Of a stretch of 64,000 nt of DNA, positions 21,401 to 34,296 are shown piece after piece (position 1 is the stretch's first letter; each line of letters begins with the position of its first letter). Location: positions 434,001-498,000 of the forward strand of contig CAJNOP010000035.1 in assembly GCA_905250075.1 (NCBI GenBank), read 5' to 3'. Origin of the DNA: Rotaria sp. Silwood1 (taxonomy: Eukaryota; Rotifera; Eurotatoria; Philodinida; Philodinidae). Both the position numbers and the translations under genes were made by a program. Below the pieces are notes generated by a model, which was not told the DNA's origin, made no database searches, and saw nothing but the letters and a program-made list of their open reading frames with translations.

Positions 21401-22792
21401 GTTACATCTCTTGACATTTATTAAGATTATCTCAAACAATACAACATATTATTTTATGTATGCAAAATAGTAATATCATTTATTCGCTAATACCCACTTC
21501 ACACTCTTGCTTCCTTATATTTATTAGCATATAATGAGTTTAAGGATGATACTTCATTTCTCTATACACTTCCATGGTCATGCAATGTTATAATGCACTC
21601 GATGCTTTCAAGACAAAGTTGAAGTTGTCTTCTTACTACGATTTTTCAAGCGACATATTAATCTCTTCTATGTCGAATTGACCAAGCCTAAACTTTTTTG
21701 GCTAGATTTGAGTGCATATTGTCTGTTTTCTTATAAGTGTACCAACATCCACATCTGCATGACCACATCTAAACCCGTACTTACACTCTACATGTTATCC
21801 ACAAGTAAAGCAAAATTGAAAAAGTATGCCGAAATCGATAATCAAGAGTATTCACAAGAACTGTCTTTTTTGGGTCACAAAACACAAATTTCTTAGTTTA
21901 TTTCTACTTCGAAAGTCTGTCAATGTATGTGAATTGAAAATATAATAAATTTTTCATGTATTCGTTTTATTATTTCATTCATCAAGAATAAATCGATCTA
22001 AATATTCTTCTACTTAACAAAAGCAAATTGATAGAAAATTGAAAAATTTCCAACAATCCAAATCATTATCCAACATTTTTCTGTTTTTTGAATTTTTCCA
22101 TTCATGCTCTTTGAGATTTTCTACATTCGATATTTCTGATTTTCCAGTTCTTATCCATTTGACACTTTGCGTCTTCAATGTTTTGCCGTCCTCCTTTCAG
22201 ATGTTAACTCTTCATAAAAATGTTAAAAATTACTCAAAAAAAAACAAAACTTAAATATGGCGACGAATTCAGGAATCATATTTTCATCGTTACAAACAAC
22301 CGCTCTCTGTATCGTCATTGTATCCTTTTTGCTTTTCTTTTTCTCTCTCTTTCGCGTGCATATATCAACACCTCTATTCGCGTATTATTCATCAACCATT
22401 CTTAACTCATCTTTCCAGCGCTTTTCTCGCTCCCCTACTCTTTACGTTGTGTTTTCTCTATCGATAGAAGAAAGAGTATTGCCAGACAACACTTATAAAT
22501 ATTCAATGTTGCAGAGAAAGCTTTTATTTTAATTTTAAAGTATTATTTAATTTAATGTAGTTAAACTGTTTTTACTATGACATATATATTAGAACTCGTT
22601 GAGTATATTTTCAATGCTACTTGTGTATCTATTGAAAATTGCCTCATGGAAAGCTAAAATTCTGGATTTCTATATCCTTTACTATACTTTCTCATCAATG
22701 AATTTCGTGAGAGAAATCATACAATGAACCATCAATATCTATTGACTAGTACTCAAAGTAAATATAATATAATATAAAAGGCAAAAATATTA
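18417..22792. other. Gene desert with isolated exon-like pieces
   Basis: No gene can be assembled. Two exon-like pieces are noted: 19839-19885 (+), ATG with a good GTAAGT donor, encoding MMSTNISVRELSPPKR; and 20438-20544 (-), acceptor to stop, encoding REEEWDDCKRDRMKPKGKEE and a further WHDRY stretch. Neither has a partner exon. An ATG-initiated hydrophobic frame at 22257-22532 (91 codons) has no recognisable homology and may be chance. Telomere-like tracts lie at 20267-20331. Confidence 0.4.
20248..20331. repeat. Telomere-like inverted pair joined to a foldback-element end
   Basis: ATAGATAAAGTGGCAAGAG at 20249-20267 is the same sequence that opens the foldback element at 22801. Here it runs straight into GGGTGTGGGGTGTGGGTGGG (20267-20290). 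About 25 bp later comes CCTACACCCACACCCATC (20313-20330), which can pair with it. The junction suggests that a truncated copy of the element and a TGTGGG-like array were brought together. Confidence 0.65.
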
Positions 22793-23126
22793 ATACAATA
22801 AATAGATAAAGTGGCAAGAGTATATGAAAATCGACATAATTTAATTAATTCGACGTTTCGATCTTCTATGAGATCATTTTCCAGAATTACACGAACTTGT
22901 ACGAATAGTACTCATAACCTAGAAAAATCGTTGGAGCCCAGAAATATCACGAGAAATAATTTCTTGAATTAAATATAATATGAAAGGCAAAAATATTAAG
23001 ACAATACATAAATTGGCAAAAGTTTTGAAATAACCGATATACTGATCTCATAGAAGATCGAAATGTCGAATTAATTAAACTATGTCGATTTTCATATACT
23101 CTTACCACTTTATCTATTTATTGTAT
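22793..23126. mobile_element. 334-bp foldback/MITE element with about 80-bp terminal inverted repeats
   Basis: The left arm (22793-22876) begins ATACAATAAATAGATAAAGT and ends in GATCTTCTATGAGATCA. The right arm (23043-23126) is its reverse complement with about three mismatches. A second, direct copy of the sequence around the left end (AAATATAATAT, then GGCAAAAATATTAA) occurs inside at 22971-23010, so the element is internally rearranged. No coding capacity. Confidence 0.85.
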
Positions 23127-26100
23127 CAAAGTAGTTTAATGTGTCTGTTTTTTCATTTATGACTAAAATTCCTTGGCTAGTTAGAAAAGATTTATATTAA
23201 TATTTAGCAATGCTGAATCAGTATTGACGACGTTTCAATAATTGCCATAAAACAATAAAAATGCAATATTCATATTTATCTTAATTTCGTTCTCTTTGTT
23301 GTGACACTTGAATGTGCTTACAAGGCATACTATAAGCATTCACAACTTTTGACTTACAGGAGTATGAGCGATGTAAGTATACAAGAAAGCACAAAAGATT
23401 TACAAGATAGTGTGTTTGACAAAAAAAAATATGATGAAAAAAGAGAAAAAATAATAAGACGAAAAAGAAAAGGATATATGAATGGCGAGATGAGTACAGA
23501 AAAAAAAGAGAAAGAGAATCACATTCAAACAATAACATAGTGTACTTTACTTGGATAGAAATTCAAGGCATTGAACCGTGCGTGATTGATGTCTTGTATG
23601 CATTTATCTGACTTGTTTCATTCAAAAAGAATGTTCGAGATTATCATCTTTACTCATATAGAATGTACTCGGGTAAAATATATTTTGATAAAAAGGGAGA
23701 GCGACATGAAACTGATTTTTCTATTTGTTTTAATCGTTTGTTTATATATCTTTTTGTGTACTCTTCTTATGACTCTTGATTTATTATTCGAAGAAGATTT
23801 ATTGCTCCAGCAAAAGATCAACGATAAAACATACTTGATCCGTTTCTTAGTGTTCTTAGGAGTAATGCTTTTTAGGTTTTCGGTAGGCATGAATATAGCG
23901 AAAATATCCAGGCGAACTTTGGAAAACTGTCAACAAAAAATGTCTTTGCAAAACATCTTTTGAGAGAGTTTTACGATGTTTCATTTTATAAATCGTTGGT
24001 TTTACAGACATCTTATTTGTCGATGTAAAACATAAATACTTGAGTCCTTTCAGTATTTCTAGTTTTTTACTCGCCATATAGACATCAATTACTGGATCCT
24101 GTACTAATAAATAGGAAAACTGCACTACTATTTTAGACAAATTAACTGAGTCTTTTCTTTCTATGTGTTGAAAGAGTTAATTGACTATTTTGTTATATAC
24201 TTTTGTTCTATCTTCTAAAAATTTAGTCATTGTTTGTTTCTTCGGCATATTGGTGAATATATGAGTATGTTGATGTTATCAGCGAATATGTGGCTAGAAT
24301 GAGTACCTACATATGTTGCAAAATCATAATCTAATAGACAATTAACAGATATGAATTGAAACAGATGACTTGAAGTGACCTAAAATGAGTATAAAATATT
24401 TTCGATTTAGAATATAAACGAAAGATTTGATTAAAGATAATCATTGTCACAATCTGGTGTATTTGTTTTTTTTGTTTTCAAATAGCTAATAAATAGATAT
24501 ACTACTTGTAGATATAATGAATTCAAATTGAAGAAGATATCTTATGCAAGACTATAACCAATAGGATTACAAACACAGTTAGTATTCATTTTTAATGATT
24601 CGATGTAAAATGATGTATGTTGAACTACTTTGACACATAAATAACTAAACATTGGCGATACATATATTGATTAATGATGAACATCAACTAAATGTTGACA
24701 TTCGTTAAATAAATTATTACAGTAAGATTTGTCATCAGTATTAGAAAATGATAAATAAATTTTCTATAAATGTCAAATAAGACATTATTTCTATTAGAAC
24801 AAGGTCAGGCAAAAGAATTAGAGCATAAACACCTTTACTCTTTTACGCTTCATTTGGCAAAATATAAAAAAGAAAACATTACGTCTTTCTATTACATTTA
24901 ATTAACAAGAATAGATGCATCCAAACTGCTATCTTTTTTTTTAATAATAATCAATCAAATTTTTAGACCATGACCACATCAAAACGAAATCATACACATC
25001 TTTTCTCATTCTGCGTATTAAATAGTCGCTTTATCCTTAATCTCAGTTGAGAATTAGTTTTATCGGACACGGAGTGTACCCGAGGTTTTTATAGAAACTT
25101 ATTTTATTATTTATGGAAAAATTTTATAGTACTTGAAGGAACAACACTTATGACAAGTTATTGAAGATTTGCTTTCGGATTACTTTTTATTTTGATTTGG
25201 TGTGTGATTATTCAGATAAATTACTTATAAAGAATATCTTAATTGAATTTTATTAAAATTCTAGTCTACATAAAATACTTCATATTACTTGTGACATTGA
25301 AAATGAAGAAAATAAGTAATAATAGCAAAGATATGTTTATACATAACACATTGCACATATTCATCAGTTTATCTCATGTATTTTGAAAAGTTTCTCCTAT
25401 TTTATTGTATGCAAAACATATATTATAAACAAATAAGAAGAAGAAAGTCTAATAATGTATACGTATGATTGCATGTATATGTAGATGCATACTTAAAATG
25501 AATTCTTTCATGATAATGATTTATGATAAGCAAAGGAGCTAGCCACTTTTATACTATTAACTAGTTTCCATAAACCAACGCTATTCTCTCAATTGAGCAG
25601 AAATGTCATCTAAAAAAGAATCAGTTTATTTTCATTTATAAGCGTCGAAAGCAATACACTGATTAACAATAAATATCTGTAAAAAACTAAATAAAAATGA
25701 ATACGAGAAATAATATTAACAACCTTTTAATTCATAGACAGTTGAATTTCTCTAAGAAAAAAAGAGATAGAACCTTTTCTTCTCTTGCGATACTCATATA
25801 ATTGTAAATTACATAAATGGAATTCCAGGTTGTTTGACTTGATATTTCTTTCGATAGTTTTCTCAAGTTTAGTTCAATTAGACTTAGAATACGTTGAAAA
25901 CATATTTATAGCTTTTTATCTAATAAATACAGAGCATTAACTTTTGAATAAAAGTATCCAATATTATTAATATTATTTAGCACCACCTTCACGTTTTAAT
26001 GATGATGACAAGAAAAAAATGATAATGTTTAAATGACGACTTTAAATTATGACATGTTCTCAAATGAGGAACATAGTCTAATAATAAGAAAAAAAATCTT

Positions 26101-28285
26101 ACTCAAAATTCACTTGATTAATGAAGAAAGAAATCTATGAAAAATTTTTCTGCTTTGTTTAATTTGCATCAAAAAAAGCAAAATGTTAGTTTTTGATTAA
26201 TTTACGTTCATTGAAGCATATCGATCTCATTCGATTTTCTTTAAAATTTTTCATATTTTCATTATTAATGGAGTGAGGCGTATCCGAATGTAGACGAGTC
26301 AAGACACTAATGTGGAATAGTTATTTAAAGGCTGAGCAAAACGACATAATAACTAAGAAGACAGGAAATAATGTCAGTTCAAATTTTTTACGATTTTCTG
26401 AACTTTTTAATTAAGTTTATCATCAAAATATTATACTATCTTAATAATATTTTTAGTTACACATAAGTGATGAGAGTAGTTTAATGACATGTCGATAAAA
26501 TAATAACTTATTAATATTGAAATAGTTCATTGTTTTCGTACAATTGTATCAAAAACTACTAAAGTCGTTCTCTTAGTATTGAATAGAATCGATGATATTT
26601 TAGTATTTACAATTTTCCAATCTTAAATTATAGTAAAATTCTATTTGAAAGCCTAATTATTCAATAAAGTACAGTATATAATGACTAATTGAATTTGTAT
26701 GTATCTATGTAGATGAACTCCATAGTTAAGATCAAATAAAGATTGTCTCTGTTTTTTTCATTACAATAGACAGTCAGAAAAATATCCACTTTATCCGAAT
26801 TACTCGTAATAATACCTCTGGAACGTTTTCCTATATCATTATGAAGTAAGAATGAATTCGCGTGTTATCTAGATTTGCGTTTTACATATCTATTTTTAGT
26901 AAAGTTCAATTTTTGTAGAAACATCCAATTATCATAGACATGAGTCATATGTATATGGTTCGATAGATATTTTAGAAGAAATTTTTTATGAGAAAAAAAT
27001 AGATCAAGTCATTTAAGATATATTCTTAACACTTTATATTTATATGTAAAAATCACAGTCGTTTGTATAAATGAATTCGAATGAAAAGTTTTCACTTCTA
27101 TTTATAAAAAAATAAAAATTTATTTATTAAATGTTTTAAAATATATAATTTCATGAAATAATTTGGAATATCTATAGATTTATCTTCATAATATTATAAG
27201 TCTTTATCTATGTATTCAATTATTTGATTGCACCATGAGATTGTTTTTCTTTAATTTATCACTTTTATAAAAGAATTATTTGTAATATTCATTCTTTGAT
27301 CATTGATTGAAAATCATTGCTTTCCTAAATAAAAATCAAAAACAATATCTGTTTGTCATATATTTAATTCATATAGCGTCTTATTAAAATCTTTCAATAT
27401 CTATACCTTTATTAATATTTAGCACAATTGGTAATACAACCAATAGATCTATTTTAACGCAAGAATTACTTCAAACTAATTTCTGGTTATTGAAATCTTT
27501 TTTTTCATTAACAATGGTTAATCTAATTTGTTTCTAGTGTGTTCTTGTTGCATGATAACATTCATATTATAATCATGGTCCAATTGTATGGAATACAATT
27601 ATTTGTTAATTTCATTCTTATTGAACTTATAAATCATTATCGGTAAGAGCTTATTTTACCAATATTTATCATTGGATATTATCCAATCTAAATGTTCGTG
27701 TAAGTTCATTTAGTCGTATATATATATATAGAGCAATGTACGGTAATATATCTACAATATGGATTCTTTGTCTTTTATATAGTGTAGTAAATTGATATTA
27801 TCCAAATATAATTTGTCGCATAAATAATAATATAATATTGCGCATATTTTTTTTCGAGAATTCTATTAATATTGATGTTTAGTTTTGATTAAATTATAAT
27901 GAAGACTGTAAAAAGAACTTGTTAATAAGTTAATCCAAATAGACTACGAAAATGATCATCGTCATCATCATCATTATTTAATCAAAATAACGATTATCAA
28001 ATATTTGTAATACTTTTTATTCAAGTGATTTTTGTTTGTGTTACACAAGGATGTGTTTCTAAAGCTTATTTAATATGAACATTTAATTAATATAGAATTT
28101 TATTAGATTTAACAAAAGAATTTTCTCGTTCAAAAACTTATTTTTCTCTATTAACTATATAGGTTTTTTCGATTTCAGTACTTGTATTATATATTCATTG
28201 GTAGTAGATTTCGTCGACCCATTACATGTTTATTATTAAAAGTCCATCTATTCACTATTATAGAAACTTATTCACCGAATCTAAA
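23127..28285. other. Gene desert
   Basis: More than 5 kb of AT-rich DNA without a supportable gene. Frames at 23301-23540 (+, Lys-rich) and 23586-23963 (+, with a hydrophobic leader from MKLIFLFVLIVC) are the longest open stretches but lack recognisable domains. An antisense frame at 23856-24140 overlaps the latter. From 24200 onward nothing protein-like was seen. Confidence 0.45.
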
Positions 28286-28465
28286 CAGTAGTGAAGTCAA
28301 GATTTTCGACTAGGGGGGAAGGAACTCAGTTCTCCTACGGATCTTGAGACCTCTCTCCTGGCATGATTGTTGAAGAAAAAAATATATCTTTGAAAAATCT
28401 CGCTAGGGGAGGGAGGAGGGGGAGGAGGGGAGCGTTCTACCTCTTCCCTTCTAGATTTGCTACTG
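28286..28465. mobile_element. hAT-type MITE, 180 bp
   Basis: Ends CAGTAGTGAAGTCAAGATTT and, reverse-complemented, CAGTAGCAAATCTAGAAGG. They are flanked by near-identical 8-mers AATCTAAA (28278-28285) and AATCCAAA (28466-28473), a 7/8 match as for a hAT target duplication. The inside is unusually G-rich (GGGGGG near 28313 and GGAGGGAGGAGGGGGAGG near 28408) with a TCTCCT(A/C) stretch. No coding capacity. Confidence 0.75.
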
Positions 28466-28473
28466 AATCCAAA

Positions 28474-29776
28474 TCAATTTCTAATGATTCATCATCATTT
28501 TTCAAATGATTGCTTTGCAACAATATGATAGAATTTCTCTTTTTCTATTTTGATTTAATGTTATCTAATTATTGCGATTCTATTCTTGAAACTTTTATCG
28601 ATTAATTTATACACAAATAAAATTTGTTCTATTTCTTAAAATAATTTTTCTTTCATTGGCAACTACTCGATCAACGAGCATGTCATCGATTTGACAACTC
28701 TAGAGAATTAGAATATTGCCTTAATAGAGAAATTCCATTCTAATCTATTCAAGTATTATTATTTGTAGTTCTCGTTTCAATTTAATATGTAATTTGTTTC
28801 TTTGTTTTTTCCGCTAATCAAATCCTGTCAAATGATAAAAGTCATTATCACACGTTTCTTTGTTTTGATTTTACATTTGATTGTAATCATAGTTTTTCAC
28901 AGATTCTCATCGATCATATACTTAATTAACCTAAGCAATATCATGTTCATGTATTCCTTTGTAACAATAAAGTACTTATAGATTGCATTAATGTTTTTGC
29001 GCATTTCCTGCTGAAATGAAAAGCATTAACCTTCATGTCATTACAAAAACATTCATGTATATATGTATATGTGAATGTTGTTTTTCTAATGTTTTAAAAC
29101 GATAATTGCAAGTGTGTGTGAAAAATATTCAAAAGAAAAACAGATTAGATCCTTTTTTTTTCTTTTTTTTTTATTAACATTAATTGATCGGTTCGGTGAG
29201 AAAGATTTAGAAATACACGATTTGCAAATAGAACAATACGAACCGATGTTTTTGGAATGTCCGTGACGAACAATGATTGTTTGTTAGATTTGGATCGATT
29301 TTCCGGAGATATTATTAGAAGGAAAAATATGTACGAGTGTATTTCCTTTAACTAATTCCATTTTCTTTTAGTAAATATAAGTTTCAGTCACTTTTAACAT
29401 CGTCTCACAAGAATATTTATCCAATTAGAAGAAAACAAAAAAAAAGATGATATGCTTTTAGTTTCTTTCGATCTCGCATCAATAAGTGTTCAAGTAAAAA
29501 CAGTAAACAAGTGTTTTTATATCATTGACGTTGAAAGTACTTCTCATTCTATTTTTTCTGGTTTGTCGCTTTTTTTATCGTGTGCATTGATCTTCACAAG
29601 AATAGAAACAAGAGAAAAAAATCGAAATAATACGATCTTGCAGTACAATATAGATAGAGAGAAACTTCCTTTATTTCCTTTTTCTCTCTCCTCCTTCTCT
29701 TTTTTTGTCAATCTCGAATCCGATCGGAAAAATAGAGAAAAAAAGAGAAAAAAAGTTCAGAGACTAAGATTCACGA
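28474..29776. other. Upstream region of the neuropeptide gene
   Basis: AT-rich, no gene. At 29184-29251, ATCGGTTCGG and CGAACCGAT form a short inverted pair about 50 bp apart; the same arrangement recurs at 57618-57688. An open frame at 29452-29805 precedes the neuropeptide ATG but has no recognisable domain and covers the likely promoter, so it is taken as chance. Confidence 0.45.
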
Positions 29777-29785
29777 TATATAAAT
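29776..29785 (+). promoter_or_regulatory. Probable TATA box of the neuropeptide gene
   Basis: ATATATAAAT lies about 70 bp before the start codon at 29852, a spacing that leaves a 5' leader of roughly 40 nt if transcription begins about 30 bp downstream. Motif and position only. Confidence 0.4.
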
Positions 29786-29851
29786 TGAGCGACGATACCG
29801 ACTAACGATTGCATCACATACAACAAGTTTTTTTTGTCCCAAATCACTATA

Positions 29852-31475
29852 ATGACTACTACCAATATGTCAATGATGATTGTCGCTTTAGTTATAACTA
29901 CAATGTGCCTATTGAGTGCCAACAGCGAAGAGGAAAAGGTGAGTACTCATCTTCATGCAAGTTAATATTTCTTTCATTGTCAATATTAAACGTAATTTTT
30001 GAGGCTGACTGCTTACAAATAGAACTTAGTTTCGTTCTTTTATTAAATGTTGAAAAATACAGACAGGAAATGATCACCCAAGGCGTTGCATTCTCATTTA
30101 ACATAGTCTAATTGGATTCGACAATATTACAAAAAAACATCCTTGTTTATATCATAGGTAACTTTTTTACATAGTTTTACTGTTAATTATGCAGCAGATA
30201 AATAAATTGTATTCTTCAATTTAAGTTGAATATTAAATCAAATTAATTAAGAGAACCTTTATCGTGCATTTGTTTTTGGAATAAACAAATAATTAAAAGC
30301 AATTGTTTTCAAGGATATCTATCACAAGGATAAAACACTTGAATTTTTTATTTAAAAATCGTTTCTCTAGGAACATTGTTTCAAAGATTTTTTGCCATAT
30401 ATGATGTTCTTATTTTCTTCTCCAATGACCTATTAATGATAAATATATTCGTTTGAGAATAGTTAAACTTATAAATATATAATATATTTGTATTACTTTT
30501 TAGAAACGCACACTTGATTCATTATCTGGTTCGGATTTTTTCAAAAAAGTGATTTTATTCGCATTAATGCATATTTCTAATACAGGTTATTTTTCAATTT
30601 TCTAGAGTCTTGATAGTCTTTCAGGCAATGATTTTTTCAAACGTGACGATGAAGTAAAGAGTATGATTGTTTTCTTCTTAATTTGATTGTTTTTTATTTT
30701 GTGTAGAAACGAACACTTGATTCTCTCTCCGGCTCGGATTTCTTCAAAAAAGTACTTAAAAACAATCTTATAAAATGAAAATAATTATAGGAATTTTTTT
30801 TGTACTGTTTATAGAGTCTTGATTCCCTGTCTGGCAATGATTTTTTTAAACGTGACGAAGAAGTAAATATTTTATTTTTAGATTAATTATTTAAATTTCA
30901 ATTTTTTTCTTATAATAGAAACGTACATTAGATTCACTTTCAGGCTCTGATTTCTTTAAAAAGGTTTGCTTGTTTTTGATATTTTACTTTTTCTTTTTGC
31001 GAATTTCCATGTTCTCTCTATCACATTTTTTAGAGCTTAGATTCATTGTCTGGCAATGATTTCTTCAAAAAGGTATTCATTTTACGAAAGTCATATCATA
31101 AGTTTCTTCTAAAACCTTTATTATCTAGAGTTTGGATTCTTTGAATGGCAATGATTTTTTCAAGAAGGTACTAAAAAAGAATTTTAAAGTTTTTTATTCA
31201 AATAATATTCTATTTATAGAGTTTGGATTCATTGAATGGAAACGATTTTTTCAAAAAGGTATGAGACATATAACTAAAGAAAAATGATAACATCTTGTTT
31301 TTAATATTCATAGAGTTTGGATTCATTATCTGGCAATGATTTTTTTAAACGTAATACCAAGGCACGAGAACATGCTATTGAAGAACTATTACGACATTCT
31401 CTGTATCCACATATGTCACATGAACATTTTCGTACTCGTATGCATAAACAAAAAGTTGATGATGAAGATAAATAG
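29852..31475 (+). CDS. Neuropeptide precursor with nine LDSL(S/N)G(S/N)DFF copies (orcokinin/pedal-peptide-like)
   Basis: A secreted prepropeptide of 198 aa. Exon 1 (29852-29938) encodes a signal peptide, MSMMIVALVITTMCLLSANS. Eight microexons follow: 30504-30548, 30606-30653, 30707-30751, 30815-30862, 30919-30963, 31034-31072, 31129-31167 and 31220-31258. The last exon is 31314-31475. Each of exons 2-10 carries one peptide: TLDSLSGSDFF three times, SLDSLSGNDFF four times and SLDSLNGNDFF twice. They are set off by KR or KK cleavage sites, with acidic spacers DDE or DEE after copies 2 and 4. There is no amidation Gly. The xLDSLxGxxFF core resembles nematode NLP-14/15 and arthropod orcokinins and mollusc pedal peptide (family knowledge; inference). 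The C-terminal AREHAIEELLRHSLYPHMSH is a unique tail. All internal exons are phase 0 and multiples of three. AATAAA at about 31497 may end the transcript. Confidence 0.9.
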
Positions 31476-33002
31476 AAGATCACGTTCATTTGAAAAATAA
31501 AATATAGCAATGAATAACATGCTATTTTAACGACACACATTCTGTGAAATTTTATCTTTTATCCAAATGATATCTTCTTCTATTCGTCAATTTCTTTTGA
31601 CAAATTTAATTTAATAAAAACAAATGATAATTAAAATTTGTTTTTGTTTAGCATATAGAAGCAGTCCAAGTTGATTTATTTTTTTAGTTGATATTCAGAT
31701 TATTTGACATTTGATTGACATATCACAATTTGTAAATACTAATAATCATTCGTCAATATTGTCATAGTACTCAAAAAAAAAAAGTTTTGTGCCGAATCAA
31801 GAAGAACTTCTCATTTTTTTTCTTTTTAAACTTTTTTTTTGTGTCATATTTCTATAAAACAAAACAAGTCTTGAAAAGTATTATATCCATCAATACTTTT
31901 TAAATGATAAAAAGAAAATAGAAACATCTTGTTTGATTTGATAGTTAGTTAAATAATAGAGAGCAGAGAGTGTCATCGGATACAAGCTTTGCCTGGTAGA
32001 CAATCTATTTTGTCGTGCACTTTTCTGTACATGCAGAAACAGGACAATCTTCTTTTTCAGATGCAAGACTCGCAGGACACCTAAATCATTTAATGAAGTT
32101 CACACCTAGTAGTGAAACTTGTCTTGATTTTCCATAAATATGAGTAGTAGCTTTAAGAGTAAATACCGTGCGAACGACTGGTATTTCGGTGAAAAAATTA
32201 TTTAATTCAATTGAATTGGTATTTAATCAAAGACAAAGCCGTTTATCACCAAGCTAAATTGATAACATGTTATTAACGCGTTCATAGAAGAAATCTCAAG
32301 AAAATATATTAAAAAAGAAAACTGATTTCTTATCGTTGCCGATCTATTTATATATGGAAATCATTTTGAATCCTATATCGTTATGCTTGTTTTATTGTTA
32401 TTTTGTTCACTCAATGGATGTCAAATATGTTTTGTATTATTCATTTCATTTCTACTGAAAAACCTGTGATAAGTTTTATTAAGATAATTATTTTATCAAT
32501 GATTCTTGCATAAATGGTGTATCTAGCATGTTCGACATTTTAGTTCATATACAGAGAAGCTCTTTTTCCTTATCAAAAATGCAATGAAAAGATTGTCATG
32601 TAAGGGCATCATTTTTGATAGCCCGTCCAGTGTCTTGCAAAACCGAATGGCTGAATGATAATGTATTGTATTTTACAGTACAAAATGAAGAAAACAATCA
32701 TATGACGTTCATCGATAGAATGTATTTTGTGAAGTTCATTAGTAAATTTTTTAGTTGAGTAATCTTCTCTTTAAAGTCTAAATTTTGAAATATTAATATG
32801 AGTTTTGATAATGTGAATGAGTCTGATCGAAAATGACATCTTTACGTTATAGATAAATTTCTATTTTCCGTAAGTTTTATATATAGTAAAATTGCTACAA
32901 AATTGAGATTTTACGATTTCATCTTATTCTACAACACAAGTGCAAAAAATTCTTCTTTCTTATTAATGACGTCTTCTCATTATCTGATAAAGGAGTTCAC
33001 GA
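31476..33002. other. Intergenic, nothing recognised
   Basis: AT-rich spacer after the neuropeptide gene; no coding frame, RNA gene or strong repeat seen. Confidence 0.45.
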
Positions 33003-33705
33003 CGGTTAGTTTTCGTTTCGTCGAAAGCTTAATTGATTCTCTTGTTTCGTCGAAAAATTTACTCCTCGTGTTCTTGTTTCGCCGAAAATTAAAATTCGAA
33101 TAAGAAGATGACGAGTGTAATTAGCTGATTCACACACATTTCGTTTTCTTTAACAGACTAGTTCGAAAGGATGATTCTGAGTGGATCTGAGAAAAAAAAA
33201 TTATTGATAACCTTATAAGGATTTACACATAGACCAAATGAATTCACCTTACCAATGTCGAGAGGCAACAATGTTGAAGTTTACAAACATCGAAATGTAA
33301 AAAAGTTGAGATGGTAAGGGTGTTGAGTGTATGGGTAAGCAACGAGAAAACGGACGCCCACATCCTCATATATACCAAAGTACTCTCACGCCCTAGCTCG
33401 TACCCCCACCTTCACGCTAATCCACATGCTTATTTTTCCACAATTGAAGTTTGTTGTTTATAACCAGTAACTAAATATTTTTATAGAAGATTTCGATTTA
33501 AAAATAAGTTTTCTGTGGTGGTATTGGATGGCTGACTGAATGATCAGTATAGTTTAATTGATTTCTTTGATGAAAATTAGTCTATTCAATAGACTCAAAA
33601 CAATTACAAAAAGATACTTATATTCTTCTTCTTTTTCTTTCAATTTTACTTTTCGACGAAACAAAAAAATCAATTAAGCTTTCAACGAAACGAGAATTCA
33701 CCATT
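33003..33705. mobile_element. Inverted-repeat element (about 700 bp) enclosing a telomere-like hairpin
   Basis: The left end contains CGTTTCGTCGAAAGCTTAAT, then TGATT and TTGTTTCGTCGAAAA. The right end is the reverse complement (TTTTCGACGAAACAA, then AATCAATTAAGCTTTCAACG). The left end carries a third GTTTCG(T/C)CGAAA unit, so the arm is itself made of tandem copies. In the middle (33311-33416) lie degenerate GGTAAGGGTGTTGAGTGT and GTACCCCCACCTTCACG tracts, similar to the other G-rich/C-rich pairs. No coding capacity; class unknown. Confidence 0.6.
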
Positions 33706-34296
33706 TTTAATATGACAAAATTTTGTTTACGAGAAGAAAAAAGGAAAAGAAAACTGATAAAGATATATTTATTTGAACGTCAATAAGTGGCTATTAACAT
33801 AGGATCAGAAATGCATAAATAAAAAGATGTTCTCTTATCTGTTTGCTTCTTAACGATTAGCAGATATTAGTATTATTTTTTTAAATATCCTTGAAAGACA
33901 TAGCGGGGAACTTTTTGCCACGAAAGATCTAATTAACACAAAAGAATTGTCTCTAGAAAAAAAATGTTTCTTTTTCCTAAATAATAGGAAAGCCGATATT
34001 TTGCACTGTTAATGGCACGTACGTTTTTGCCAAAGAAATTAATCTAGGGAAACAGAGGCAAGGATGGAATGAATTCAAGAAAAACCTTGTGATACACACT
34101 ACCACAACAAGTAAATTGTTCAATGGTTTCGAGAAATAGTAGTCAACAAATTTCACTTGTGAATTCAGAAATGTTTGACAGTAATGGATCAACCAAACAA
34201 CTTTTCTCATCCTATATAATAAATATTTCAATACTAACTAACCTATTTGTAAAGCTATCTTTGCTTTTTAAATATACAGTAAGATGTCGTTTGTCA
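33706..34296. other. Spacer between two inverted-repeat elements
   Basis: No supportable feature; AT-rich sequence. Confidence 0.4.

Noticed and set aside
22257-22532. 91-codon hydrophobic frame with good ATG
   Set aside because: No recognisable family, no signal of selection visible, overlapped by another open frame; kept only as a note.
23586-24140. Overlapping sense and antisense frames (125 and 94 codons)
   Set aside because: They overlap on opposite strands and neither has family features; cannot be supported as genes.
29452-29805. 117-codon frame just before the neuropeptide gene
   Set aside because: No domain, overlaps the likely TATA box and leader, and has Lys/Arg/Ser-rich low-complexity content; probably chance.
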